NCBI RefSeq assembly: GCF_000772045.1
Contig: NZ_CP009754.1
Location: forward strand, 2,294,001-2,358,000
Reading direction: 5' to 3'
Origin: Streptomyces sp. CCM_MD2014
Lineage (GTDB): Bacteria; Actinomycetota; Actinomycetes; Streptomycetales; Streptomycetaceae
DNA: 64,000 bases
The notes under the pieces are model-generated. The model ran no database searches. It saw only the letters and a program-made list of their open reading frames with translations, and was not told the origin of the DNA. This document shows positions 7,361 through 15,396 of this stretch, piece after piece (position 1 is the first letter of the stretch; the number at the start of each line of letters is the position of its first letter). A program made the position numbers and the translations under genes.

Positions 7361-9927
7361 CCGGCGGCCTGCCTTTCTGCGGTCGCGCTTTCTGCGGTCA
7401 CGAGGTCGGGGGTCGTCGCGGGGGAACCGGAAGAGCCCGCCGCGCGGAGGGTCAGGACCATGGTGAGGCCGCCGCCGGGCGTGTCCTCCGCGTTCAGTGT
7501 GCCGCCCATCGCCTCGGCGAAGCCGCGGGCCACGGCCAGGCCGAGCCCCACCCCGGCCCCGCGCGGGGCGTCGCCGTAGCGCTGGAAGGGCTCGAAGATG
7601 CGGTCCTTCGCGTCGTCCGGCACGCCCGGCCCGCGGTCGACGACGCGCACCTCGACGCGGTCCGCGAGGGCGCTGGCGGTGACCAGGACGGTCCGGTCGC
7701 CGGGGCTGTACTTGACGGCGTTCTCCACCAGGTTGGCCATCGCCCGCTCCAGGAGCCCGGCGTCCACGGCGACCATGGGCAGCGTCTCCGGGATGTCCAG
7801 CTCCGCGCTTCCCTCGGGCACCCCGCCGAGCGCCATCGGCGCCACCTCGTCGACGTCGATCTCGCGGATCAGCGGGGTGACCGTACCGGTCTGGAGGCGG
7901 GACATGTCGAGCAGGTTGCCCACGAGGTGGTCGAGCCGGTCGGCGCCCTCCTCGATGCCTTCGAGGAGCTCCGCCCGGTCCTCGTCCGACCAGGCCACGT
8001 CGTCCGACCTGAGGCTGGTCACCGACGCCTTGATGCCGGCCAGCGGGGTGCGCAGGTCGTGGCTGACGGCGGCCAGCAGCGCCGTGCGGATCCGGTTGCC
8101 CTCGGCCAGGGCGCGGGCCCGGTCGGCCTCCTCGCGCAGGCGGCGCCGGTCCAGGACGACGGCGGCCTGGGCGGCGAAGGCGGCCAGGACCCGGCGGTCC
8201 TCGGCGGGCAGCACGCGGCCGGTCAGTGCGAGGGCCATGTGGTCGCCGACGGGCATGTCCACGTCGGCGTCCTCCGGGCGGCCGACGGGCGGTCCCGACC
8301 CGGCGCGGCCCGCGCAGGTCCAGGGGGCCATGTCGCCCTCCCGCTCCAGGAGGGCGGCGGACTCCATGCCGAAGGTCTCGCGGACGCGTTCGAGGAGTGT
8401 CTCCAGGCTGGTCTCGCCGCGCAGCACGTCACCGGCCAGGAAGGACAGGATCTCCGACTCGGCGCGCAGCCGGGCGGCCTGGTGGGTGCGGCGGGCCGCG
8501 ACGTCGACGACCGAGGCGACGGAGAGCGCCACGCCCACGAATATGGCGAGCGCAAGCATGTTCCTCGGGTCGGCGATGGTGATCCGGTTGACGGGCGGCG
8601 TGAAGAACCAGTTCAGCAGCAGCGACCCGACCGCCGCAGAGGCCAGCGCCGGGTACAGACCGCCGAGCAGGGCGGCCGCGACGGTCAGCGCCAGGTAGAG
8701 CAGGACGTCGTTGGCGAGTCCGAGGTGGACGGTGCTGAGCAGCAGCGTCAGCAGCACCGGTCCGCCGAGGCCCGCGAACCAGCCCCAGACGATCCGGGAA
8801 CGGCCGAGCCGCGCGCCCCTGGCCACCGGCAGCCCGCGTCCCTTGGCGACCTCGTCGTGGGTGACGATGTGGACGTCCAGGTCGGGTCCGGACTCGCGGG
8901 CGACCGTGGCACCGACGCCGGGGCCGAAGACGTACTGCCAGGCCTTGCGGCGCGAGGAGCCCAGGACGATCTGGGTGGCGTTGACGCCGCGGGCGAAGTC
9001 GAGCAGGGCGGCCGGTATGTCGTCGCCCAGGACGTGGTGGAAGGTGCCGCCGAGGTCCTCCACCAGGGTGCGCTGGACCGCCAGCTCCTTCGGGGAGGCG
9101 GAGGTCAGCCCGTCGCTGCGGGCTATGTACACGGCCAGCACCTCGCCGCCGGCGCCCTTCTCGGCGAGGCGCGCGGCCCGGCGTATCAGCGTCCGGCCCT
9201 CGGGGCCGCCGGTCAGGCCGACCACGATGCGTTCGCGCGAGCCCCAGATCTTCGAGACCCGGTGCTCGCTGCGGTACTGCTGGAGGTACTCGTCGGCCCG
9301 GTCCGCCACCCACAGCAGCGCCAGCTCGCGCAGGGCGGTGAGGTTGCCCGGGCGGAAGTAGTTGGACAGCGCCGCGTCGACCTTGTCCGGCTGGTAGATG
9401 TTGCCGTGGGCCATGCGCCGGCGCAGCGCCTGCGGCGACATGTCGACCAGTTCGATCTGGTCCGCGCGCCGCACCACCTCGTCGGGCACCGTCTCGCGCT
9501 GCCGTACTCCGGTGATCGACTCCACGACGTCGCCGAGCGACTCCAGGTGCTGGATGTTGACGGTCGAGACGACGTCGATCCCGGCGGCGAGCAGTTCCTC
9601 CACGTCCTGCCACCGCTTGGCGTTGCGGACGCCGGGGACGTTGGTATGGGCCAGTTCGTCCACCAGGGCCACCCGGGGTGCGCGGGCCAGGACCGCGTCC
9701 AGGTCCAGCTCGGTGAAGACCGCGCCGCGGTACTCGACCTCCCGGCGCGGGACCTGTTCCAGGCCCCGCAGCATCACCTCGGTGCGGGCCCTGCCGTGGT
9801 GCTCGACGAAGGCCACCACGCAGTCGGTGCCCCGTTCGACGCGCCGGTGCGCCTCGGACAGCATGGCGTACGTCTTGCCGACGCCCGGCGCCGCGCCGAG
9901 GTAGATCCGAAGCTTGCCGCGTCCCAT
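7357..9927 (-). CDS. kdpD: Sensor histidine kinase KdpD
   Basis: Membrane sensor kinase of 856 aa. The N-terminal KdpD domain (1-210) has Walker A GAAPGVGKT (11-19). A universal-stress-protein-like domain (about 230-355) follows, then a DUF4118 four-helix membrane region (about 380-480), a GAF-like segment, HisKA with phospho-accepting His623 (SHDLRTPLAG) and an HATPase with N and G boxes (NLVENAVKYSP, GVGLGLAVARGFAEAMGG). It senses low K+ or turgor and controls KdpE phosphorylation. The stop overlaps kdpE by 4 nt. Full length suggests it is functional despite the missing neighbouring pump genes. Confidence 0.92.
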   Translation of the reverse strand: MGRGKLRIYLGAAPGVGKTYAMLSEAHRRVERGTDCVVAFVEHHGRARTEVMLRGLEQVPRREVEYRGAVFTELDLDAVLARAPRVALVDELAHTNVPGVRNAKRWQDVEELLAAGIDVVSTVNIQHLESLGDVVESITGVRQRETVPDEVVRRADQIELVDMSPQALRRRMAHGNIYQPDKVDAALSNYFRPGNLTALRELALLWVADRADEYLQQYRSEHRVSKIWGSRERIVVGLTGGPEGRTLIRRAARLAEKGAGGEVLAVYIARSDGLTSASPKELAVQRTLVEDLGGTFHHVLGDDIPAALLDFARGVNATQIVLGSSRRKAWQYVFGPGVGATVARESGPDLDVHIVTHDEVAKGRGLPVARGARLGRSRIVWGWFAGLGGPVLLTLLLSTVHLGLANDVLLYLALTVAAALLGGLYPALASAAVGSLLLNWFFTPPVNRITIADPRNMLALAIFVGVALSVASVVDVAARRTHQAARLRAESEILSFLAGDVLRGETSLETLLERVRETFGMESAALLEREGDMAPWTCAGRAGSGPPVGRPEDADVDMPVGDHMALALTGRVLPAEDRRVLAAFAAQAAVVLDRRRLREEADRARALAEGNRIRTALLAAVSHDLRTPLAGIKASVTSLRSDDVAWSDEDRAELLEGIEEGADRLDHLVGNLLDMSRLQTGTVTPLIREIDVDEVAPMALGGVPEGSAELDIPETLPMVAVDAGLLERAMANLVENAVKYSPGDRTVLVTASALADRVEVRVVDRGPGVPDDAKDRIFEPFQRYGDAPRGAGVGLGLAVARGFAEAMGGTLNAEDTPGGGLTMVLTLRAAGSSGSPATTPDLVTAESATAERQAAG

Positions 9928-10060
9928 GGCCTCATTGTCTTCCGGTCACCGCTGAGTGCGCAGCGTCGACCCTACGACCCGCAATCGCGGCAAAAGGGGC
10001 GGGGGTGCCGATGCCGGTCGTCTTTGACGGAACCCTGACGGCCGCCCGCCCCCGGTGGCG

Positions 10061-10753
10061 TCACTGCTCGACGATCTCCCCGTCGCGCAGCTCCAGCACC
10101 CGGTCGGCGAGGTCGAGCAGGGCGGCGTCGTGGGTGGCGACCAGGGCGGTGACCCGCTCGCTGCGTACGACGGCCCTCAGCAGCTCCATCACGGAGTGCC
10201 CGGTCTCCGCGTCCAGCTGGCCGGTGGGCTCGTCGGCGATCAGCAGCGCGGGGTCGTTGGCGAGGGCGCGGGCGATGGCGACCCGCTGCTGCTGGCCGCC
10301 GGACAGTTCGCCGGGGCGCTGGGCGGCGTGGCCGGAGAGGCCGACGAGGGCGAGCAGCAGCTCGACGCGCTCGTCCCGCTCGCGCGGTGCGGCCCGGCGC
10401 AGCCGCATCGGGACGCCGACGTTCTCGGCGGCGGTGAGGATGGGGACGAGTCCGAAGGACTGGAAGACGAAGCCGATCCGGTCCCGGCGCAGGGCGAGCA
10501 GTCCGTCCTCGTCCAGCTCCGCGAGGTCCCGGCCGTCGACCTCGACCCGCCCGGCGTCCGGCGTGTCGAGGCCGCCGACGATGTTGAGCAGCGTGGTCTT
10601 CCCGGAGCCCGACCTTCCCTTGAGGGCGACCAGCTCCCCGCGCGGCATGTCGAAGGAGACGCCACGCAGCGCGTGTACGGCGGCGCTGCCGCGACCGTAC
10701 GACTTCCGTACGTCCTCGACGCGCACCATGGTCCCGGTGGCCACCCGGCTCAT
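10061..10753 (-). CDS. Orphan ABC transporter ATP-binding protein (MacB/LolD type)
   Basis: ATPase of about 230 aa. Walker A is GRSGSGKTT, the Q-loop lies in FVFQSFGLVP, the signature is LSGGQQQR, Walker B is LLIADEP, and the H-loop is LVATHDAAL. The order and sequence fit the MacB/LolD class, which pairs with FtsX-like permeases in export of lipids, peptides or antibiotics. ATG 10753 follows GGGGGAGGG; an upstream in-frame start at 10801 is less likely. No permease gene is next to it, which is unusual for this class. A 16-bp perfect palindrome lies 110 bp upstream. Confidence 0.85.
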   Translation of the reverse strand: MSRVATGTMVRVEDVRKSYGRGSAAVHALRGVSFDMPRGELVALKGRSGSGKTTLLNIVGGLDTPDAGRVEVDGRDLAELDEDGLLALRRDRIGFVFQSFGLVPILTAAENVGVPMRLRRAAPRERDERVELLLALVGLSGHAAQRPGELSGGQQQRVAIARALANDPALLIADEPTGQLDAETGHSVMELLRAVVRSERVTALVATHDAALLDLADRVLELRDGEIVEQ

Positions 10754-10862
10754 CTCGCGCCCTCCCCCGCCGTACGCCGTGAAACCGGGCGCCAGTATCA
10801 CCGGCGGAGGCGGACGGGTTCAACGGCCGGGGCCGGATCGCCCGCGGCGGCGCCCCGCCGAC

Positions 10863-10878
10863 GATGCCCATGGGCATC
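10863..10878. promoter_or_regulatory. 16-bp perfect palindrome upstream of ABC ATPase
   Basis: GATGCCCATGGGCATC reads the same on both strands. It sits between the end of the DUF3710 gene and the start of the orphan ABC ATPase, a good place for an operator of the ATPase gene. The regulator is unknown. Confidence 0.45.
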
Positions 10879-10954
10879 AGGTGGGCGCCTTCGCCGCCGG
10901 TCTCCGAGCCACGCGTGGCACCGGCCCCGGACGATCGCGCACCCGCCCCGACGC

Positions 10955-10991
10955 CGACGGCCGCACCCCCGCCGTGGGGGCGCGGCCGTCG
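10955..10991. terminator. Terminator downstream of DUF3710 gene
   Basis: Hairpin with arms CGACGGCCGC + CCCCC and GGGGG + GCGGCCGTCG, one internal mismatch and a 5-nt loop (GCCGT). It lies about 40 bp past the minus-strand DUF3710 stop. Confidence 0.7.
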
Positions 10992-11029
10992 TGGCGCGCG
11001 TACGGCGCAAAGCCGTACCAAGTCTTTGC

Positions 11030-11782
11030 CTAACGCACCTCGGTGATCTCCGGTCCGCGCTGGAGCTGGCCCATGCCGCCGGCGAAGCGGGAGCCCTCCT
11101 CCTGCTGGACGCCCTCGGGGACCATCTGGGCGTCGTTCGGCAGCTTGAGGACGATCGGGTCGCGCGGGGCCATCGGGCCCTCGCCGCGGACGACGACCGT
11201 GTCCCGGAAGATCTGCTCCAGCAGACCGGCGGCCTGCGGCTGCACCGCGCCCTGGCCCGAGATCACACCGCGCAGGAACCAGCGGGGCCCGTCCACGCCG
11301 ACGAACCGCACGACCTGGAAGCCGCTGGTGCCGTCCGGCAGCTGCACCGGGACCTGGGCCCGCAGCTCCCAGCCCAGGGGGCCCTCGACCTCGTCGACGA
11401 TGCCGCCCTGCTGGGTGATGCCGGAACCGATCTCCTCGCGCACCTCGGCCCAGATGCCCTCGCGCTTGGGCGCGGCGAAGCCCTGGAGCTGGATGGCGCT
11501 GTCGCGCAGTACGACGGTGGCGGCGACGATCGCGTCACCGGCGACCTCCACCCGCAGTTCCATGCCGTCGACCCCGGGGACGAACAGGCCGCCCAGGTCC
11601 ACCCGGCCCTCGGCCGGGTCGCGGACCTCGCTGCTGTCCCAGGGCCCGTCGGGGCGCGGCTCGGGCTCGAGCCGCACGCGTTCGCGCTCTCCGTCCGCCT
11701 CGGTGTCGACGCTGTCGACGACCTGCTCGGTCTCGCCGGCCGCGTCCTCGGCGGCATCCCTCTTCTTGCGACGTCCGAACAC
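11030..11782 (-). CDS. DUF3710 protein
   Basis: Conserved actinobacterial protein of 250 aa, next to dut as in other Streptomyces. The N-terminus is basic (FGRRKKR), then an acidic stretch (about 10-60) precedes a beta-rich globular DUF3710 domain (LFVPGVDGMELRVEV, AIQLQGFAAPKREGIW, FVGVDGPRWFLRGVISG). The function is unknown to me. GTG 11782 is preferred over longer frames because GGAAGGA sits 8 nt upstream. The gene starts 1 nt beyond the dut stop, so the thioesterase, dut and this gene form a tight operon. Confidence 0.85.
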   Translation of the reverse strand: MFGRRKKRDAAEDAAGETEQVVDSVDTEADGERERVRLEPEPRPDGPWDSSEVRDPAEGRVDLGGLFVPGVDGMELRVEVAGDAIVAATVVLRDSAIQLQGFAAPKREGIWAEVREEIGSGITQQGGIVDEVEGPLGWELRAQVPVQLPDGTSGFQVVRFVGVDGPRWFLRGVISGQGAVQPQAAGLLEQIFRDTVVVRGEGPMAPRDPIVLKLPNDAQMVPEGVQQEEGSRFAGGMGQLQRGPEITEVR

Positions 11783-11783
11783 G

Positions 11784-12335
11784 TCACTGTCCTTCCCGGT
11801 CGGATACGACCGAAGCGTATCGATTCCCACCCGTCGGGCCGCCGTCGGCGACCTGACCGCTTGTGCCGCTTGCACGGTCCAACCCGGCGTGGCCACCGGT
11901 GGACCCGAAGCCCCCCTCGGCCCGCGTCGAGTCGGGAAGTTCCGCGACCTGACGGAAGCGGACCCTCTCGACCTGCTGGACGACCAGTTGGGCAATCCGG
12001 TCGAAGCGCTCGAACCGCACGCTTTCGCGCGGGTCGAGATTCACCACGATCACCTTGATCTCCCCACGGTACCCGGCATCAATCGTCCCCGGGGCATTCA
12101 CGAGGGCGACACCGCAGCGGGCGGCCAGACCGGAACGTGGGTGCACGAAGGCCGCGTACCCCTCGGGGAGCGCCACAGACACGCCCGTGGGCAGAACGGC
12201 GCGTTCGCCGGGCGCCAGTTCGCAGCCGACGGTGGTGCGCAGGTCGGCGCCCGCGTCGCCGGGCTGTGCGTACTCGGGGAGCGGCACGTCGGGGTCGACG
12301 CGGCGGACCAGGACCTCGAGGCCGGCACGGCTCAC
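11784..12335 (-). CDS. dut: dUTP diphosphatase
   Basis: Hydrolyses dUTP to dUMP and pyrophosphate, keeping uracil out of DNA and feeding dTMP synthesis. All five trimeric dUTPase motifs are visible: AGADLRT, HPRSGLAAR, NAPGTIDAGYRGEI (with the catalytic Asp and uracil-contacting Tyr), ERFDRIAQLVVQ and the glycine-rich C-terminal arm RAEGGFGSTG. The 183-aa length includes a C-terminal extension of about 25 aa past motif 5. The GTG start shares bases with the TGA stop of the preceding thioesterase gene (GTGA), implying coupled translation. Confidence 0.95.
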   Translation of the reverse strand: MSRAGLEVLVRRVDPDVPLPEYAQPGDAGADLRTTVGCELAPGERAVLPTGVSVALPEGYAAFVHPRSGLAARCGVALVNAPGTIDAGYRGEIKVIVVNLDPRESVRFERFDRIAQLVVQQVERVRFRQVAELPDSTRAEGGFGSTGGHAGLDRASGTSGQVADGGPTGGNRYASVVSDREGQ

Positions 12336-12916
12336 GGGTTCACCTCGAAGGCGCGGGCGCGGCGGAGCTGGTCGGGGTCGTCCATGGCGGCGCGGATCTC
12401 CTCCTCGCGGCCGTTCTGGACGAAGTGCTCGACCTTGACCTCGATGAAGAGGGCGTCGGCGCGGACGGCCACCGGGCCGTCGGGCCCGCCGATCCGTCCG
12501 GTGGCGGTGGAGTAGATCTTCCGGCCGGCCACCGCGGTGACCTCGGCCTCCAGGTACAGCGTCGTGTCGACGGGCACCGGCCGCAGGAAGTCGGTCTCGA
12601 GCCGTCCGGTCACCGCGATGGTGCGCAGCAGCCAGTTCAGCGAGCCCAGGGTCTCGTCCAGGGCGGTGGCCAGCACGCCGCCGTGCGCCAGGCCGGGGGC
12701 GCCCTGATGGGCGGGGCGGACGACGAACTCGGCGGTGATCGACACGCCTTCGCCCGCCCGTGCCTGGAGGTGCAGTCCGTGGGGCTGGTCTCCGCCGCAG
12801 CCGAAGCACTGGCCGTAGTGGGCGCCGAGCAGTTCGCCGGGGGCGGGCGCGTCGGGGTGCCGTACGGGTTTCACGGCGTCGGCGGGGGGCTGAAGACCTG
12901 GGGAAGTACCACTCAC
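12332..12916 (-). CDS. PaaI-family acyl-CoA thioesterase
   Basis: Single hotdog-fold protein of about 194 aa of the PaaI/YbgC type. The N-terminus carries CFGCGGDQPHGLHLQ, a signature of this subgroup. The hotdog helix GLAHGGVLATALDETLG contains the HGG motif and a catalytic-type acidic residue. The product probably hydrolyses an acyl-CoA; the substrate is unknown. GTG 12916 is preferred: TAAGGT lies 8 nt before it, consistent with a leaderless transcript. First gene of the thioesterase-dut-DUF3710 operon. Confidence 0.8.
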   Translation of the reverse strand: MSGTSPGLQPPADAVKPVRHPDAPAPGELLGAHYGQCFGCGGDQPHGLHLQARAGEGVSITAEFVVRPAHQGAPGLAHGGVLATALDETLGSLNWLLRTIAVTGRLETDFLRPVPVDTTLYLEAEVTAVAGRKIYSTATGRIGGPDGPVAVRADALFIEVKVEHFVQNGREEEIRAAMDDPDQLRRARAFEVNP

Positions 12917-12924
12917 AGGCGCAG

Positions 12925-12930
12925 ACCTTA
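12925..12930 (-). promoter_or_regulatory. Putative -10 (TAAGGT) of thioesterase-dut operon
   Basis: TAnnnT hexamer with an 8-nt gap to GTG 12916, suggesting a leaderless or very short-leader transcript. Confidence 0.35.
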
Positions 12931-12973
12931 CCCGTGCGTCGGCCGAACACCGATCCCGTGCCAAGCTTGGTTC

Positions 12974-13438
12974 ATGCAGCTCTCCACGGCTCCGTACGAA
13001 GAACGCCTCACCGCGCCCCGCTCCTGGTGGCTCGTCTCCTTCCTGGTGGGGCTGGCGTTCGCGCTGATCCTGCTGCCCTTCGGCACGCTGCCGATGCTGG
13101 GCGGCCTGGCGGGCGGCACCGCGGTGGCGGCGGTGGCGGCCAGTTCGTACGGCGCGGTCCGCATCCGCGTCGTGGGCGACTCGCTGATCGCGGGCGAGGC
13201 GCGGGTGCCGGTGTCGGCGCTGGGCGAGGCGGAGATCCTCGATCCGGAGGAGGCCCGCGCCTGGCGCACGTACAAGGCCGACACCCGGGCGTTCCTGCTG
13301 CTGCGCGCCTACATCCCGCGGGCCGTGCGCGTGGTGGTCACGGACCCGGAGGACCCGACTCCGTACCTGTACTTGTCGACGCGCGAGCCGGAGCGGCTGA
13401 TCGAGGCCCTGACGGCGGCGAAGGCGGCTGCGGCCTAG
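12974..13438 (+). CDS. DUF3093 membrane protein
   Basis: Conserved actinobacterial protein of 154 aa. Two hydrophobic helices (about 15-35 and 40-60: WWLVSFLVGLAFALILLP, MLGGLAGGTAVAAVAA) are followed by a soluble domain (IRVVGDSLIAGEARVPV, VVVTDPEDPTPYLYLSTREP). Family function unknown. ATG 12974 is divergent from the thioesterase-dut operon, with 57 bp between starts. DUF3093 is commonly found beside dut in this phylum (from memory). Confidence 0.82.
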   Translation: MQLSTAPYEERLTAPRSWWLVSFLVGLAFALILLPFGTLPMLGGLAGGTAVAAVAASSYGAVRIRVVGDSLIAGEARVPVSALGEAEILDPEEARAWRTYKADTRAFLLLRAYIPRAVRVVVTDPEDPTPYLYLSTREPERLIEALTAAKAAAA

Positions 13439-13715
13439 GGCCGGTCCGGCGGATCAGGTCGCAGGACAAGGCACGGCACCTCGTCGACGCTGGTGAGCGG
13501 GGTCTGGTGCGTGCAGCCGCAAGGCGGAGGAGGGCGTCGACGCGGAGCGTCGGCGACCGACGACAACGCCGCGGACGCGCGTGCCAGGCCCCGCGTCCGG
13601 GGCATGATCCGCCGGACAGGCCCTGGCCGGCGCCTGTCCGGCTGGTCTGCGGCGGGGTCGTCCGGACGGGCCCGCGCGCACCGCGGTCACGTGGGCGGCC
13701 GTGCGGCCGGAGCCG
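13439..13715. other. Intergenic region, no convincing gene
   Basis: 277 bp between the DUF3093 gene and the 3' end of the EcsC-like gene. A 78-codon open frame on the minus strand (13454-13690) is very Arg/Pro-rich and low in hydrophobic residues, so I do not call it a gene. It might be a dispersed Streptomyces intergenic repeat; not verifiable here. Confidence 0.4.
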
Positions 13716-14681
13716 TCAGCCGCCGTCTGCGCCGAAGTTTTCCCCGTGGCCGCCGGGGCCGGTGCCCTTGGGAAGGCCGTTGGTGATCTCGCCCATGTCC
13801 AGGGCGTCCTGCGGGCGTTCCAGCGCGGGCAGGTCCTCCAGGGCGCTCCAGGCGACCTGGTGCTTGCGCAGGTCGGCGCGGATTCTCGCGGCCAGCTTTC
13901 TGGTGTCGCGGCGGTTCATGACGGCGCCCACGGCCGCGCCCACCATGAACGGCATCAGGTTCGGCAGGTCGCGCACCATCCGCTTCATGATCTGCTGGCG
14001 CAGCTGGCGCTTCATGTGGCTGTTCATCGCCGCGCCGAGGGTCGACGGCTTGGACACGTCGACGCCGCGTTCGTCGGACCACGAGTTCAGGTACGCCGTG
14101 CTGCGCTGCGCGAGGCCGCCGGGCGGGCGTACGCCGTAGACCTCGTGGAGTTCGGCGATCAGCTTGAGCTCGATCGCCGCGACGCCGGTGATCTCGGCGG
14201 CCAGTTCGGTGGGCATCGCGGGCGGTACCGGCAGCATCGCCGCCGCTCCGATCCCCGCTCCCACGGTCGCCGTGCCCTTGGCCGCGCCGGCCACGAGCCG
14301 GTCGGCGAGCTCCTCCGGACCGAGGCCGGGGAACTGCCTGCGCAGCGTCGCCAGGTCGCGTACGGGCACGCGGGGCGCCAGGTCGATGATCCGGTCGGCG
14401 AGGTGTCCCAGGGCCGCTCTGGCGCGGGCGCCGCCGTTGCGGACGCCCTGGCCCGCTTTCTCCCGGAACGCCGCTGCCCGGCGCCGGGCAGCGGGTGCCG
14501 GAGGCTGCGTGGTCGTCGGGAGGTCACTCCGGTCGGCCACTGGCTCGAGCGGGGCCTTCCCCGTGTCGGTCGGGCCCCGCTCGTCGTCACGCGCGCTGTA
14601 CGGGCCGTCGGACGGCCCTTGGTCCGCTCCTCCTCGCCTGGAGAAACGGCGCTTCCAGGGAGGGGTCGAGCCGGTGGTCAC
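13716..14681 (-). CDS. EcsC-like conserved hypothetical protein
   Basis: 321 aa with no firm family assignment. Residues 1-70 are polar and Pro/Arg-rich. The middle (about 90-215) has amphipathic helices and a Gly/Ala stretch (GTATVGAGIGAAAMLPVPPAMP) followed by IELKLIAELHEVYGV, resembling EcsC proteins. Residues 240-280 form a second helical block with a Gly/Ala/Val segment (MPFMVGAAVGAVMNRR) that may contact membrane. The C-terminus is Gly-rich. Start is GTG 14681, 13 nt after the DUF4193 stop, so the two are probably co-transcribed. Function unknown. Confidence 0.7.
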   Translation of the reverse strand: MTTGSTPPWKRRFSRRGGADQGPSDGPYSARDDERGPTDTGKAPLEPVADRSDLPTTTQPPAPAARRRAAAFREKAGQGVRNGGARARAALGHLADRIIDLAPRVPVRDLATLRRQFPGLGPEELADRLVAGAAKGTATVGAGIGAAAMLPVPPAMPTELAAEITGVAAIELKLIAELHEVYGVRPPGGLAQRSTAYLNSWSDERGVDVSKPSTLGAAMNSHMKRQLRQQIMKRMVRDLPNLMPFMVGAAVGAVMNRRDTRKLAARIRADLRKHQVAWSALEDLPALERPQDALDMGEITNGLPKGTGPGGHGENFGADGG

Positions 14682-14694
14682 GGCCGACCCCGCC

Positions 14695-14991
14695 TCAGTC
14701 GCAGTCGCGGCAGATCGGCTGGCCGTTCTTCTCCCGGGCCAGCTGGCTGCGGTGGTGCACCAGGAAGCAGCTCATGCAGGTGAACTCGTCCTGCTGCTTG
14801 GGCAGCACACGGACGGCCAGTTCCTCGTTCGAGAGGTCGGCGCCGGGAAGCTCGAGGCCTTCCGCGGCCTCGAACTCGTCGACGTCGACGGCCGAGGCGG
14901 ACTTGTCGTTCCGCCTCGCCTTCAGCTCTTCGAGGCTGTCCGAGTCGACGTCGTCGTCGGTCTTGCGTGGAGTGTCGTAATCGGTTGCCAT
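14695..14991 (-). CDS. DUF4193 small zinc-binding-like protein
   Basis: 98 aa conserved across actinobacteria. An acidic N-terminal half (DDDVDSDSLEELKARR) precedes a domain with two CxxC pairs, CMSC (about 72-75) and CRDC (about 94-97), which with the intervening HH could bind zinc. ATG 14991 is preceded by GGGGGAG. The family is called DUF4193 and is abundant in actinobacteria; its role is unknown to me. A 400-bp upstream region carries its promoter. Confidence 0.85.
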   Translation of the reverse strand: MATDYDTPRKTDDDVDSDSLEELKARRNDKSASAVDVDEFEAAEGLELPGADLSNEELAVRVLPKQQDEFTCMSCFLVHHRSQLAREKNGQPICRDCD

Positions 14992-15232
14992 GGTCGCTCT
15001 CCCCCTCTGGGTGTCTGCGGTGTCTTCAGCGCACGTAACGCGTGAGAGGCCGGACTTGTGCCCGACCCGAGGCGGAGATTTTGCCTCACATCAAGGTCTG
15101 TTACTCAATCGACACCCAACCGGACCTCTCATGAGTGATCGGCTTGGATGGCGATGGGGACCGTACACGGTCCGAATGCCGCACTTCAAAGGCGTCTCAC
15201 CGTGTACTTCCCGTGATCCGGACCCTCGAAAA

Positions 15233-15247
15233 CCGGGATTTTCCCGG
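15233..15247 (-). terminator. Likely intrinsic terminator of cutRS
   Basis: On the minus strand CCGGGA-AAA-TCCCGG is followed by TTTTCG, a short stem with a T run, about 150 bp after the cutS stop. Confidence 0.5.
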
Positions 15248-15299
15248 CTTTCCGACAGGGTGCATGATCACGGAGAGTAGAGGGCGGGAAAGTCCCCGT

Positions 15300-15313
15300 T
15301 GTGATCGATCACA
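15300..15313. promoter_or_regulatory. Crp-like palindrome TGTGATCGATCACA
   Basis: Perfect 14-bp palindrome containing GTG-N6-CAC, which resembles the core reported for Streptomyces Crp sites. It lies 84 bp after cutS and about 310 bp before DUF4193, so its target is unclear. Confidence 0.4.
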
Positions 15314-15396
15314 CATGCGACTCCCGGCCCGGCGACCTCGAAATTCCGCTCAAAGCGAACATCCCCGGGTCTCGGTGAGGTGTCGGGGTCATGATC

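Larger units (their letters stand above)
14992..15396. other. Intergenic region DUF4193 / cutS
   Basis: 405 bp holding the DUF4193 promoter (minus strand; exact boxes not certain), a terminator-like hairpin for cutS and a 14-bp Crp-like palindrome. It is less GC-rich than the flanks. No gene is supported. Confidence 0.55.

Noticed and set aside
13454..13690. 78-codon minus-strand frame
   Set aside because: Composition unlike a protein and no ribosome site; treated as intergenic, possibly a dispersed repeat.
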